From positions 2,542,001-2,606,000 of the forward strand of contig BPGE01000001.1 in the NCBI GenBank assembly GCA_026002875.1: a stretch of DNA of 64,000 bases, written 5' to 3'. Positions within the stretch are counted from its first letter, which is position 1. Each line of letters opens with the position of its first letter. The stretch comes from Bryobacteraceae bacterium. GTDB taxonomy: Bacteria; Acidobacteriota; Terriglobia; Bryobacterales; Bryobacteraceae. The position numbers and the translations under genes were made by a program. Below the pieces are notes generated by a model. The model was not told the origin of the DNA. It saw nothing but the letters and a program-made list of their open reading frames with translations, and did no database searches. Shown here piece after piece: positions 52,749-62,357 of the stretch.

Positions 52749-55700
52749 TCAGACGCCGAGGTCGGGCGCGACTTTTTCCTTGACGAAGGCTTCGATCACG
52801 TCGCCGGGCTTGATGTCCTGGAAGTTGGCGAGGGCCATGCCGCAATCCTGGCCCTGGCGGACTTCGCTGGCGTCGTTCTTGAAGCGCTTGAGGGACTCGA
52901 TGCGGCCGGTGTAGACGACGACGTTGTCGCGGAGGAGGCGGACCTCGGCGTCGCGGGGGATGACGCCTTCGGTGACGACGCAGCCTGCGACGGTGCCGAC
53001 TTTGGCGATGCGGAAGATTTCCTTGACTTCGGCGCGTCCGCGGAAGACCTCGCGGTAGACGGGCTCGAGCATGCCGAGCATCGCCTTTTTGATCTCGTCG
53101 GTGAGCTCGTAGATGATGGTGTGGAGGCGGATGTCGACCTTTTCCTGCTCGGCGCGTTCCTGGGCCTTGCGGTCGGGGCGGACGTTGAAGCCGATGATGA
53201 TGGCGTTGGAGGCGTCGGCGAGGTCGACGTCGGACTCGTTGATGGCGCCGACGCCGGCGCTGATGACGCGGATCTGGACCTTTTCGGTGGAGAGCTTCTG
53301 AAGGGTTTCGGCGAGGACTTCGGCGGTGCCGCCGACGTCGGCCTTGAGGATGATGTTGAGCTCCTTGGTTTCGCCCTCGCGGAGCTGGGAGTGGAGCTGT
53401 TCGAGGGAGACGCGGGTCTTGGCCTGGGCGGCTTCGCGGGCCCTGGTTTCGCGGAATTCGGCGATCTGGCGGGCCTTGGCGAGATCGGTGACGACCTGGA
53501 GGGTGTCGCCGACTTCGGGGAGCGACTCGAGGCCGATGATCTCGACGGGCATGGAGGGGCCGGCTTCCTTGACCTGCTGGCCGAGGTCGTTGTAGAGGGC
53601 GCGGATCTTGCCGAAGACGGAGCCGCAGAGGAAGTGGTCGCCGACGCGGAGGGTGCCGTTGCGGACGAGCACGGTGGCGACGGGACCGCGGCCGCGGTCG
53701 AGCTTGGCTTCGAGGACGGTGGCGACGGCGGGGCGGTTGGGGTTGGCCTTGAGCTCCTGCATGTCGGCGACGAGCAGGATCATTTCGAGCAGGAGCTCGA
53801 TGTTGATGCGCTGCTTGGCGCTGACGGGGACGAAGGGGGTGTCGCCGCCCCACTCTTCGGGCATGAGGCCGAGTTCGGTGAGCTGCTGCTTGACGCGCTC
53901 GGGCTGCGCTTCGGGCTTGTCGATCTTGTTGACGGCGACAATGATGGGGACGCCGGCGGCGCGGGCGTGGTCGATGGCCTCTTTCGTCTGGGGCATGACG
54001 CCGTCGTCGGCGGCGACGACGAGGACGACGATGTCGGTGACCCTGGCGCCGCGGGCGCGCATGCGGGTGAAGGCCTCGTGCCCGGGGGTGTCGATGAAGA
54101 CGACCTTGCGGCCGTTGAGTTCGACGGAGTAAGCGCCGATGTGCTGGGTGATGCCGCCGGCTTCGCGGTCGGCGACGTTGGTTTCGCGGATGGCGTCGAG
54201 CAGCGAGGTCTTGCCGTGGTCGACGTGGCCCATGACGGTGACCACGGGGGGGCGGGGTTCGAGGTCGGCGGCGACCTCGGTGAGCTCGACCTCCTGGACG
54301 GCCTCTTCCTCGTAGCTCATGCGCGTGGGGCGGGCGCCGAAGTCGCGGCAGAGGTCCTCGACGAGCTTCATGTCGAGGGGCTGGTTGATGGTGGCGAAGA
54401 CGCCGCGCTCGACGAGCCGCTTGATGACGAGGTTGGCCTTGACGCCAAGCTTTTCGCTGAGTTCCTTGGCGGTGATGCCTTCCGAGATGGGGATCTCCTT
54501 GTCGACGACCGGCAGGACCATGGGTTCCTGCTTGCGGCCGATGGGCTTGAGGATGCCTTCGCGCTCGAGCTCGCGGTCGCGGGCGGTGGGGCGCTTCTTG
54601 CCGGCGTCGCGGCGGGCCTCGGTGGTGGATGGGGGAGGCGGCTCGAGGACCGGGGTGGTGGGGTGGGGACCGCGGCCGCGGAGGGGCCGTGCTCCGGGGG
54701 TTGAGGGCCTGCCGGGACCGGCGGGGCGGCGCGCGCCGGGATAGATGGGCTGGCCGGGCGTGGGCATGCCGGGCCTGGGCGCAGCAGGTTGGCCGGGGAC
54801 GGCGCGGTGCTGGGTCTGTTTGAGGCGCTCGAGAATCTCCGGGCTGGGGGGCACGACGGGCCGGGCGATAGGCTGGCCGGCCAAAGGCCGCGTGGGTGCG
54901 GCAGCCGCCGCGCCGGGAGCGCCCGCCTGGGCCGGGGGCGCCGCCGGACGGGCCGGCTGGGTGAGGACGGGCGGCTTGGGAATGCCGGGCGCGACCACGG
55001 GCGAGCGCGGGATTTCACCGCCGGGGAGAGGCTGCCTGGGCCCGGTGAGGATCTGGCCGGGGCGGGGTCCGGCAGGGCGCGGGGCGGCCGGGACGGTTCT
55101 GGGGGCGGCGGGTGCAGGCGCGGGCTTTGGGACCTCCAGGGCGCGGCGGGGCGCGGCAGGAGGAGCGGGCGCGGCGGCGGCAGGCGCGGGCTTCTCCACG
55201 GGCGGGGCGGGCCTGGGGATGCCGGGGGCCGCCGGGGGCGCGGGCGCAGCCGGGACGGCGGGCTTTTCTTTTTCCTTTTCCCGGACGGCGGGCGGCGCAG
55301 GCGCGGCCGTTGGAGGCGAAGGGATCACAGGGGGCCTGGGAATGGGCGGCGCCGCAGCGCGCTTTTCAGCCGGAAGGGGCTGGACCGTCTTGGGAGGAAT
55401 GGGAATCGGGGGCACGTGCGGCGTTGTTGGAGCGGCAGGGCGGCCGGGGGCGCTCTGGACCGGAGGAATGGGAATTCTGGGAGCGGAGACGGCAGGCTTC
55501 GGGGGCGCCGGCGGAGCAGCCGGGGGCTGAGGGGCGCGGGGCGGCTGTGCCGGGGGCTCGGGCTCGTGAGGGGGAGCGGGAGCCGCCTGGGGCAGGGGCT
55601 GGGGCTCGGGTGCGGGGGGCTGAGGCGCGGAGACCTGCGGCTGGGGCTCCGGCGCGGCGGGCGGTTCGGCTTGAGGCGGCGGGGGAGCGGCAGGCTCGGC

Positions 55701-55874
55701 GGGAGCGGGGGTCACGCCGAGAACGCGCGCCCGGACCTTGTTGGCGACGTCTTCCTCGATGGAGCTCGAGTGGGTCTTTTTCTCGGTGACGCCAAGCTCG
55801 GGGAGCATTTCCAGGATGACGCCGGGCTTGACTTCCAGCTCGCGAGCCAATTCATTGATGCGAATCTTACTCAT
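52749..55874 (-). CDS. infB: Translation initiation factor IF-2
   Basis: The 1041-residue GTPase delivers initiator tRNA to the 30S subunit. An N-terminal IF2N domain ([21 protein letters not shown]) is followed by a linker of about 350 residues made largely of Pro, Ala and basic patches. A second IF2N module is [22 protein letters not shown]. The G domain starts near residue 545: [22 protein letters not shown] and NKIDKPEA. The C-terminal initiator-tRNA domain ends in [18 protein letters not shown]. The linker is longer than in E. coli. It lies 61 nt downstream of nusA. Confidence 0.97.
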   Translation of the reverse strand: MSKIRINELARELEVKPGVILEMLPELGVTEKKTHSSSIEEDVANKVRARVLGVTPAPAEPAAPPPPQAEPPAAPEPQPQVSAPQPPAPEPQPLPQAAPAPPHEPEPPAQPPRAPQPPAAPPAPPKPAVSAPRIPIPPVQSAPGRPAAPTTPHVPPIPIPPKTVQPLPAEKRAAAPPIPRPPVIPSPPTAAPAPPAVREKEKEKPAVPAAPAPPAAPGIPRPAPPVEKPAPAAAAPAPPAAPRRALEVPKPAPAPAAPRTVPAAPRPAGPRPGQILTGPRQPLPGGEIPRSPVVAPGIPKPPVLTQPARPAAPPAQAGAPGAAAAAPTRPLAGQPIARPVVPPSPEILERLKQTQHRAVPGQPAAPRPGMPTPGQPIYPGARRPAGPGRPSTPGARPLRGRGPHPTTPVLEPPPPSTTEARRDAGKKRPTARDRELEREGILKPIGRKQEPMVLPVVDKEIPISEGITAKELSEKLGVKANLVIKRLVERGVFATINQPLDMKLVEDLCRDFGARPTRMSYEEEAVQEVELTEVAADLEPRPPVVTVMGHVDHGKTSLLDAIRETNVADREAGGITQHIGAYSVELNGRKVVFIDTPGHEAFTRMRARGARVTDIVVLVVAADDGVMPQTKEAIDHARAAGVPIIVAVNKIDKPEAQPERVKQQLTELGLMPEEWGGDTPFVPVSAKQRINIELLLEMILLVADMQELKANPNRPAVATVLEAKLDRGRGPVATVLVRNGTLRVGDHFLCGSVFGKIRALYNDLGQQVKEAGPSMPVEIIGLESLPEVGDTLQVVTDLAKARQIAEFRETRAREAAQAKTRVSLEQLHSQLREGETKELNIILKADVGGTAEVLAETLQKLSTEKVQIRVISAGVGAINESDVDLADASNAIIIGFNVRPDRKAQERAEQEKVDIRLHTIIYELTDEIKKAMLGMLEPVYREVFRGRAEVKEIFRIAKVGTVAGCVVTEGVIPRDAEVRLLRDNVVVYTGRIESLKRFKNDASEVRQGQDCGMALANFQDIKPGDVIEAFVKEKVAPDLGV

Positions 55875-55935
55875 GTTGAACGCGCCGTCCTGCCGCGCAG
55901 GACTGGCTATCAGCTCCTTGCAACACCTCGCTGCG

Positions 55936-57456
55936 TCACTGTCCGGCTGGCTGTTGTTCCGCTAGACCCGTGGATTTTATCGTATCAGATTCATCGGCCG
56001 GAATTTGTTCGGCGGAGGGGGCAGGCTCCGCGGAGTCGCTCCCGGCAGGCTGAGGCGCCTCGGCGGGAGCGGCGTCCGGAGCATCGGCTGCCGGGGCTTC
56101 CGTTTCCGGGGTTTCGGCGGAGACGGGGGCGGCGGCAGCCGGAGCGGGCCCGGGAGATCCGGCGGCGGGGGCGGGGGCGCCCTGCTGGGCGCTCTCGAGG
56201 TTCTGATAGAAGGCGTTGACGGAAACGCCGATTTCCTGAAGGAATTCTTCGGTAATTCCGTCGATTTCGAGCAATTCTTCCGGGGTCATCGAGCCGAGTT
56301 TTTCGACCGAACCGACGCCGCCGGCGAGGAGTTTTTCGAGCACCTGGTCGGAGAGGCCGAATTCGAGCAGGACGCTGAGAGGCGTGCCGATGGCCATGGC
56401 GGCCATGCCGGCTTCGACTTCGCGGCGCTTTTCCTCTTCGGTCTTGATGTCGATGCGCCACCCCATGAGCTTGGCGGCGAGGCGGACGTTCTGCCCCTTT
56501 TTGCCGATGGCGAGGGAGAGCTGGGTGTCGTCGACGATGACCTCCATGTATTTTTCGTTGGAGTCGAGGACGGAGACGCGCGAAATGCGGGCGGGGCTGA
56601 GGGCGTGGGTGGCGAACTGGACGGGGTCGTCGCTGTACTCGATGATGTCGATCTTTTCGCCGCGGAGCTCGCGGATGATGGACTGCACGCGCATGCCCTT
56701 CATGCCGACGCAGGCGCCGACGCAGTCGACGTCGCGGTCGCGGCTGACGACGGCGATCTTGGTGCGCTCGCCGGCTTCGCGGGCGCAGGCGCGGATGACG
56801 ACGGTGCCGTCGTAGATTTCGGGGACCTCCTGCTCGAAGAGGCGCATGACGAGCTCGGGGGCGGCGCGGGAGACGATGACGCCGGCGTTCTTGCCGGTCT
56901 TTTCGACGCTTTTGATGACGCAGCGGATGCGCTCGCCGACGCTGAAGCTTTCGAGGCGGCTCTGCTCCTTCTTGGGGAGGCGCGCCTCGGCCTTGCCGAC
57001 TTCGACGATGAGGTCGGGGCCTTCGATGCGCTTGACGGTGCAGTTGACGAGTTCGCCGACGCGGCCGGCGAATTCGGCGCAGATGTTGTCGCGCTCGGCC
57101 TCGCGGACCTTCTGGAGGATGACCTGCTTGGCGGTCTGGGCGGAGATGCGGCCGAGGGCCTCCGTGGGCCTGGGGATGCGCACCTGCGAGCCGATTTCGG
57201 CGGCGGGATCGATCTTGCGGGCTTCGGGGAGGGAGATCTCGAGCGCGGGATCGGCGACGCTTTCGACGACGGTTTTGACGGCGAACAGGACGATGTTGCC
57301 GGTGCGGTCGTCGATGTCGGCGACGAGCTCTTCACCGCCCCTGAACTGCTTGCGGGCCGCCACGAGCATGGCGTCCTTGACCGCATCGAGCACGATCTGC
57401 GGATCGATGCCTTTTTCCTTGCTCAGGATTTCGATGGACTCTTTGATGGATGCCAA
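55936..57456 (-). CDS. nusA: Transcription termination/antitermination factor NusA
   Basis: The 506-residue protein starts at a TTG with GAGGAGCG upstream. It has the RNAP-binding N-terminus ([28 protein letters not shown]) and an S1 domain ([22 protein letters not shown]). KH domains follow, [21 protein letters not shown] and [25 protein letters not shown] helix-hairpin-helix region ([26 protein letters not shown]) and an acidic, Ala/Pro-rich tail end it. It lies between rimP and infB as in most bacteria. NusA binds RNA hairpins; the terminator upstream of rimP may be part of its own control. Confidence 0.96.
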   Translation of the reverse strand: MASIKESIEILSKEKGIDPQIVLDAVKDAMLVAARKQFRGGEELVADIDDRTGNIVLFAVKTVVESVADPALEISLPEARKIDPAAEIGSQVRIPRPTEALGRISAQTAKQVILQKVREAERDNICAEFAGRVGELVNCTVKRIEGPDLIVEVGKAEARLPKKEQSRLESFSVGERIRCVIKSVEKTGKNAGVIVSRAAPELVMRLFEQEVPEIYDGTVVIRACAREAGERTKIAVVSRDRDVDCVGACVGMKGMRVQSIIRELRGEKIDIIEYSDDPVQFATHALSPARISRVSVLDSNEKYMEVIVDDTQLSLAIGKKGQNVRLAAKLMGWRIDIKTEEEKRREVEAGMAAMAIGTPLSVLLEFGLSDQVLEKLLAGGVGSVEKLGSMTPEELLEIDGITEEFLQEIGVSVNAFYQNLESAQQGAPAPAAGSPGPAPAAAAPVSAETPETEAPAADAPDAAPAEAPQPAGSDSAEPAPSAEQIPADESDTIKSTGLAEQQPAGQ

Positions 57457-57502
57457 GCGTTTCGCTCCTCTCGCTCCGCAATTCCGGGCGACCCCGAGGG
57501 GT

Positions 57503-57979
57503 TCACCACTCGAACTGCAAATTCGCCTTTTCGATGATTTCCATCCCGAACCGGATGATTTTGCCGGAACCCGTTTCGAGGACAACGCGGCCCTCTTCGA
57601 GGCCCTGAAGGACGCCCTCCCAGCGGCGCTGCCCTTCGACGGGCTCCCTGAGCTGCAGGCGGACCTTCTGGCCGCGGCAGAGCTCGAAGTGGTGGGGCCT
57701 GCTGAGCCGCCTTTCGACGCCGGGGGAGCTGACTTCGAGCTGGTAGCTGTCGCCGGGGACGACGTCTTCGGCGTCGAGCACGGCGCCCACCTGCTGCGAG
57801 ATCCGCTCGCAGTCGTCGAGCGTGACTCCGCCGGGCTTGTCGATATAAATGCGCAGAACGCGCCGCCGGCCGCTGCCGGCGAGCTCGACGTCCCACACGG
57901 AGAGGCCTTCACGCCGCGCCGTGCGCCCGGCGATTTCGGCGACCCGCTGGATCAGGCTGTCTCTGGTTGCGGAAGGCAT
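57503..57979 (-). CDS. rimP: Ribosome maturation factor RimP
   Basis: The 158-residue protein acts in 30S subunit maturation. It matches the family with GLSVWDVELAGSGRRRVLRIYIDKPGGVTLDDCERIS and SYQLEVSSPGVERRLSRPHHFELCRGQKVRL, ending with an SH3-like domain. It is the first gene of the rimP-nusA-infB-DUF503-rbfA operon. A terminator-like hairpin lies 24 nt before its ATG. Confidence 0.95.
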   Translation of the reverse strand: MPSATRDSLIQRVAEIAGRTARREGLSVWDVELAGSGRRRVLRIYIDKPGGVTLDDCERISQQVGAVLDAEDVVPGDSYQLEVSSPGVERRLSRPHHFELCRGQKVRLQLREPVEGQRRWEGVLQGLEEGRVVLETGSGKIIRFGMEIIEKANLQFEW

Positions 57980-58002
57980 TCTGCGCCTGCACCGGCCCTA
58001 AC

Positions 58003-58025
58003 AAAAAAGTGGGCTTGCGCCCACT
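58003..58025 (-). terminator. Terminator-like hairpin in the rimP leader
   Basis: On the minus strand AGTGGGC-GCAA-GCCCACT is followed directly by TTTTTT. It ends 24 nt before the rimP start, inside the likely 5' leader of the operon, so it would act as an attenuator rather than as an end of an upstream gene. No minus-strand gene lies upstream to be terminated. Confidence 0.65.
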
Positions 58026-58042
58026 GTCAGGGTTCCTTCTCC

Positions 58043-58048
58043 AGTATA
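58043..58048 (-). promoter_or_regulatory. Candidate -10 element of the rimP-nusA-infB operon
   Basis: TATACT on the minus strand is preceded by TGATG. No good -35 is seen at 17 bp. If used, transcription would start some 10 nt before the leader hairpin. Confidence 0.35.
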
Positions 58049-58124
58049 CATCAATCCCCTTGCACTTCCCGCCAGAGGGGAGAACAATAAGGGCGGAAAC
58101 CTGGCCCCAGGGAAGGAGACGGAC

Positions 58125-58526
58125 ATGAGAAAGCTGGTCTACGCGCTGGTGATTGCGGGCAGTTTCATCGTTCTCTTCGCGGTCGGGCAGGCGTGGCGGC
58201 TGAAGCCGGAAACGAAGACGAGCCGCATCCTGCACAAGGGCGACGCCGCCGTGCTGGCGACGCCGGCGGGCGATCAGGTCTGGCTGGCGAACAAGAAAGA
58301 CGACTGTTATCCGATCCAGGCGGCGGTGGTGGAAAAGAACGAAGAATTTCTCAAGGCGTGCGCCGACAATCAGACGGCGTTTCCGGTGGCGGCCGGAACG
58401 CGGGTGCGGATTCTGGCAGAATCGGTGAGCCGGCGGCAGGTGCAGATTCTGGAGGGACCGCTGGAGGGGCGAACGGGATGGGTGGAGCATGAGTTTCTGA
58501 AGCCGGATCCGGCGGGGCGGCGATAG
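58125..58526 (+). CDS. Small membrane-anchored SH3-like protein, unknown
   Basis: The 133-residue protein has one N-terminal hydrophobic segment (LVYALVIAGSFIVLFAVG) that may anchor it. The C-terminal part reads TRVRILAESVSRRQVQILEGPLEGRTGWVEHEFLKP, the pattern of a bacterial SH3-like domain (GxxGWV). AAGGAG lies seven bases before the ATG. It is divergent from rimP and its G-ending codons are those expected of a leading-strand gene here. No function can be assigned. Confidence 0.75.
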   Translation: MRKLVYALVIAGSFIVLFAVGQAWRLKPETKTSRILHKGDAAVLATPAGDQVWLANKKDDCYPIQAAVVEKNEEFLKACADNQTAFPVAAGTRVRILAESVSRRQVQILEGPLEGRTGWVEHEFLKPDPAGRR

Positions 58527-58667
58527 GGGTCGCGGTTTCCGGCTGGGGGGAGGCGGGGTCAAGGTTCGTCCGCAGGACGGGAGGGCGGGCTGCGTGCTTT
58601 CAGCGGCTTCGTGGGGAGCCCGGCGTCAGGTGCATTGCAGCCCGCGATCGCACGATCGAGACGCAGA

Positions 58668-59345
58668 CACGACGGGTGCAGCCCTCGCGCAAGCGCGAGG
58701 GGAAATCCGGGGGTCAAGCGCGAGGGGAAGCCCGGGGGGGAGGGCGCGCGGGGCACGGTTGGGATGCAGCCGCCGCCCAAGGGCGGCGGGAAACCAGTTG
58801 GGGAGGGCGCGGCGGGGCACAGTTGGGATGCAGCCCTCGCGCAAGCGCGAGGGGAAATCCGTTGGGGAGGGCGCGGCGGGGCACAGTTGGGATGCAGCCC
58901 TCGCGCAAGCGCGAGGGGAAATCCGTTGGGAAGGGCGCGGCGGGGCACAGTTGGGATGCAGCCCTCGCGCAAGCGCGAGGGGAAATCCGGGGGGGGAGGG
59001 CGCGCGGGGCACGGTTGGGATGCAGCCCTCGCGCAAGCGCGAGGGGAAATCCGTTGGGAAGGGCGCGGCGGGGCACGGTTGGGATGCAGCCCTCGCGCGA
59101 GCGCGAGGGGAAATCCGTTGGGAAGGGCGCGGGGGGCACGGTTGGGATGCAGCCCTCGCGCGAGCGCGAGGGGAAATCCGAAGGAGAGGGCGCGGCGGGG
59201 CACAGTTGGGATGCAGCCCTCGCGCAAGCGCGAGGGGAAGCCCGAGGGGGAGGGCGCCGGGGGGCACGGTTGGGATGCAGCCGCCGCCCAAGGGCGGCGG
59301 GAAACCAGTTGGGGAGGGCGCCGGGGGGCACGGTTGGGGAACCGC
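58668..59345 (+). repeat. Second array of the palindromic repeat, ~64-bp period
   Basis: Nine full copies of GATGCAGCC start at 58763, 58827, 58891, 58955, 59019, 59083, 59146, 59210 and 59274. A degenerate unit lies at about 58675. The hairpin is CCCTCGCGC-AA-GCGCGAGGG in most copies and CCGCCGCCC-AA-GGGCGGCGG in the first and last full copies, with GAAATCCGTTGGG or GAAACCAGTTGGG after it. Orientation is the same as at 47752-48440. It lies between a + gene and the convergent YncE-fusion gene. Confidence 0.93.
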
Positions 59346-59516
59346 TCGCTGGAAAGTCGCCCGCCACGATTGAAAACCAAATTTATTGGCTATTTCTGCG
59401 AAAAACCGCCATCCAGAGCGCCGCGCCTGGCGGTCTTTCTCCGTGCTGATGTCCCGGAGGGTTGCCGGGGCTGCGTCGAGAATCGCTGTGCCGCGAGGGA
59501 CCGGGCGTGCGACGCC

Positions 59517-59635
59517 TGGTCGCGCCTCCGGCGCGATGGCGGGGGATCGAAAGGTGGGGGAGGTTTGGTGACCGCGCGGTCGCAGCCCTTCGGGCTGCGA
59601 CCGCGCGGCACAGAACCCGCCTGGATTGGGCGGGG
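59517..59635. repeat. Hairpin module, copy 3 of 3, at the YncE-fusion 3' end
   Basis: It shares GGTCGCGCC, GGTCGCAGCCC-TTC-GGGCTGC and CCGCGCGGC with the other two copies and ends GGGCGGGG immediately before the stop codon of the minus-strand gene. As at hemG, the hairpin directly follows a gene on the minus strand. Confidence 0.8.
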
Positions 59636-62326
59636 TCAACGGGGTTTTCTGTGCTGCTGCTGAAGGACGGAGGGGTCGTCCATGCGGGGCGGCGGCTCGG
59701 GATCGGCCGGGTCTTTCGCTTTCGCCGGGTCGAAGATTTCGGGGTCGGGTTTGATGGCTTCGAAGGGCGAATAATCGGGGATGCTGGAGAAGCAATCTGA
59801 AAGATCGGCGGCGGTGGCGTCGAACAGGTTGAGGGGCGGCAGGCCGAGGATGCGGAAGATGGTTTTCAGCAGCGCGGGGAAGCTGGCATTGGTGCGGGAG
59901 GCGTAATTCTTGCGGGCGAACGGTCCGCCGACGATGAGGAGGGTGCGGTGGCTGTCGATGTGGTCGACGCCGCCCTGGGCGTCATCTTCGGTGATGAAGA
60001 GGGCCATGCTGCGCCACCATTTTGTTTTCGACAGATACTCGACGATGCGGCCGAGGGCGTAATCGTTGTCGGCCATGAAGGAGGCCTGGAAGGGATAGCC
60101 GTCGCCAGGGCGCGGGCGCGCGAGGTGATCGTTGGGCAGATGGATGTAGATGAAGCGAGGCAGCTCTCTGCCGGGCTGGACGTAGAGTTCTTCAATTTCG
60201 CGGATGAAGGCGTCGGCGCGGTATTGATCGGGAATATTCGTGTTGTATTGGGGATAATTGCGCGAGGTATTTTCCCATAAAGGACGGGGCATGGGGACGT
60301 TGGTGAGGAAGCGGGCGCCGGTGGGCATGAGGCCGGGATCTTCGACGACGCCGGCGAGCTCGAATCCTTCGCCGAAGTTGCGGAAGGAGATGCCGTTGCG
60401 CTCGAGGTGATGCCAGAGGGCGCCGGCTTCGAGCTGTTCCTCGGGATGGACGCTCGAATTGCTCTGCGCGAAGTGGAGGCGTCCCGGAGCGGTGGTGGGG
60501 AAGCGGAAATCCTTCTGGCCGCCATAGGCGGCCATGAGGGAAGACTCGGTCCAGGCGTTGGGGTAGGAGCCGACGAGCCAATGGTGGCCGTCGACGCTGA
60601 CCTCGCTGTCGGCGTAGAAGTTGTCGCTGAAGGCGCCGCGTTGCACGAGGGCGTGATGGTTGGGGGTGATGTTGTAGAACTGCTTTTCGAGGCGGACGCG
60701 GAGAGAGTCCTTGTCGAGCTGGACCCAGCCGCGGCGGCCGAAGCGGGCCAGTTCGGGGGCGGCGCGGAGAGGGCCGACGGAGTCGTGGGTGACGTCGCCG
60801 AGCACTTCGTCGTGAGTGCGGTTCTCCTTGACGATCAGGACGACGTGGCGCAATTCGATGGGCAGCGGGCGGGGCGCTTCTTCGAGGGGGACGAAGCCGT
60901 TGTTGTTCATCACGGCCTGGGTATGGAAGGCGAGCATGCGGTTGAGCGGGGCGTCGTAGACGCTGAGGAGGCCCTGGCGGAGTTCGGCCTGGAAGCTGCG
61001 CTCGAGCGGGGCGGTGCGGGTGGCGTTGGGGCCGGTGCCGAGGCCTTTGGCGCTGGCGACGAAGACGCGGCCGCGGTCGACGGCGACGGCGGTAGGGAAC
61101 CAGCCGGCGGGGAGATGTCCGGCGAGGCGGTTCGTGGAGAGGTCGATGACGCCGATGGCGTTGATGCCGGCCTCGGCCACGAGGAGGCGTCCGTTGGGCA
61201 GATCGAGGGCGAGGCCGACGGGAAGGATGCCGCGCCAGGCCTCGAGACGGGGGATGCGGAGTTCGATGGTGGCGCGGACGGCGAGGGTGAGGGCGTCGAT
61301 GACGGTGATGGAGTCCTGGTTGCCGTTGCTGACGTAGATGGCGGCGGCGGTGGCGGCGACGCCGGAGGGGCTGGAGCCGCCGAGGCTTTCCGGGCCGAAG
61401 GGCTTGCCGGTGCGGACGAAGCGGACGATGCGGGGCGTGGAGGGATCGGCGACGTCGATGACGCAGAGCGAGTTGGACTCTTCGACGTTGGGGTCGCCGA
61501 GGCCGGGGACATCGACGGGACCGCGCGCGGTCTGGCGGCGCGCGCCGAGTTCGGCTTCGCGCGAGGGGAAGCCGAAGGCGGGGAACGGCAGGCCGGTTTC
61601 GCGGGCGTTTTCGGGATCGGCGCCGGGCACGGGCCTGTACTCGAACATGCCGATGTTGGTGACGTAGAGGCGCCTGCCGTCGGGCGAGAGGGCGGCCTTG
61701 AAGGGGAGGCGGCCGGTGCGGACGCTGGCGAGCATGCGGCCTGAGCGGGCGTCGAAGACGGCGACGCGGAAGTTGGCCTGATCGACGACGTAGAGAATGC
61801 GGCGCTGGGCGTCGTAGGCGAGGTCGCCGGAGTAGGAGTCGCGCCAGGGGCCCTGATTGAGTTCGAGAATCCTGTGCACGGCGCCCGAGGGGAGCGAAAT
61901 TTCACGGACGCGGCCGGAGTTGCCTTCGGAGGCGAAGAGGCGCCGGCCGGAGGCGAAGGCGAGCCCCATGAAGACGCTGCGCCAGTCGTCTTCGCCGGGC
62001 CCGGCTTTTTCGCCGCGCGAGAGAGTGCGGAGTTCGCGCGCGCGCCAGGGCTCGCCCGACATGTCGAGGACGGTGAGCGAGAAGCGGTTGGGGCCGCCGT
62101 TGGCCGTCACCGCGAGTTTGCCGTCGGGGCTGACGGCAAGGCCGAAGGCGCCGGGACCGGTGTTGAACTGGCGGCCGAGCGGCGTGACGATGCGGCCGCC
62201 GGGGAGGATGGTCTCCGCGCCGGGGCGGCGCGCGGCGTGGCGCGTGCCGGCGGGAGGCCGGAATTCCGCCGCCGGGAGGGCGGCGCAGACGAGGATGGGC
62301 CACAGGGCCCGCTGAAACCAGCTCAC
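59636..62326 (-). CDS. YncE-like beta-propeller fused to a phosphoesterase domain
   Basis: The 896-residue exported protein has a signal peptide (ALWPILVCAALPAA). Residues about 40-450 are a beta-propeller with repeated blades such as GAFGLAVSPDGKLAVTANGG, PFKAALSPDGRRLYVTNIG and GVIDLSTNRLAGHLPAGW. From about residue 480 a phosphoesterase/alkaline phosphatase-superfamily domain has HVVLIVKENRTHDEVLGDVT, DNFYADSEVSVDGHHWL and FITEDDAQGGVDHIDSHRTL, which carry the metal ligands. The combination is known in Acidobacteria as a bifunctional annotation; the substrate is unknown. The GTG at 62326 is used because the upstream ATG would overlap the divergent gene. Confidence 0.9.
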   Translation of the reverse strand: MSWFQRALWPILVCAALPAAEFRPPAGTRHAARRPGAETILPGGRIVTPLGRQFNTGPGAFGLAVSPDGKLAVTANGGPNRFSLTVLDMSGEPWRARELRTLSRGEKAGPGEDDWRSVFMGLAFASGRRLFASEGNSGRVREISLPSGAVHRILELNQGPWRDSYSGDLAYDAQRRILYVVDQANFRVAVFDARSGRMLASVRTGRLPFKAALSPDGRRLYVTNIGMFEYRPVPGADPENARETGLPFPAFGFPSREAELGARRQTARGPVDVPGLGDPNVEESNSLCVIDVADPSTPRIVRFVRTGKPFGPESLGGSSPSGVAATAAAIYVSNGNQDSITVIDALTLAVRATIELRIPRLEAWRGILPVGLALDLPNGRLLVAEAGINAIGVIDLSTNRLAGHLPAGWFPTAVAVDRGRVFVASAKGLGTGPNATRTAPLERSFQAELRQGLLSVYDAPLNRMLAFHTQAVMNNNGFVPLEEAPRPLPIELRHVVLIVKENRTHDEVLGDVTHDSVGPLRAAPELARFGRRGWVQLDKDSLRVRLEKQFYNITPNHHALVQRGAFSDNFYADSEVSVDGHHWLVGSYPNAWTESSLMAAYGGQKDFRFPTTAPGRLHFAQSNSSVHPEEQLEAGALWHHLERNGISFRNFGEGFELAGVVEDPGLMPTGARFLTNVPMPRPLWENTSRNYPQYNTNIPDQYRADAFIREIEELYVQPGRELPRFIYIHLPNDHLARPRPGDGYPFQASFMADNDYALGRIVEYLSKTKWWRSMALFITEDDAQGGVDHIDSHRTLLIVGGPFARKNYASRTNASFPALLKTIFRILGLPPLNLFDATAADLSDCFSSIPDYSPFEAIKPDPEIFDPAKAKDPADPEPPPRMDDPSVLQQQHRKPR

Positions 62327-62357
62327 TTCTGTTACTCTTTCAAAGCGGATCGGCCCA

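Noticed and set aside
52053-54704. A plus-strand open frame of about 880 codons rich in Asp, Glu, Gly and Ala
   Set aside because: It is the complement of infB, DUF503 and rbfA; its composition reflects C-ending codons on the other strand.
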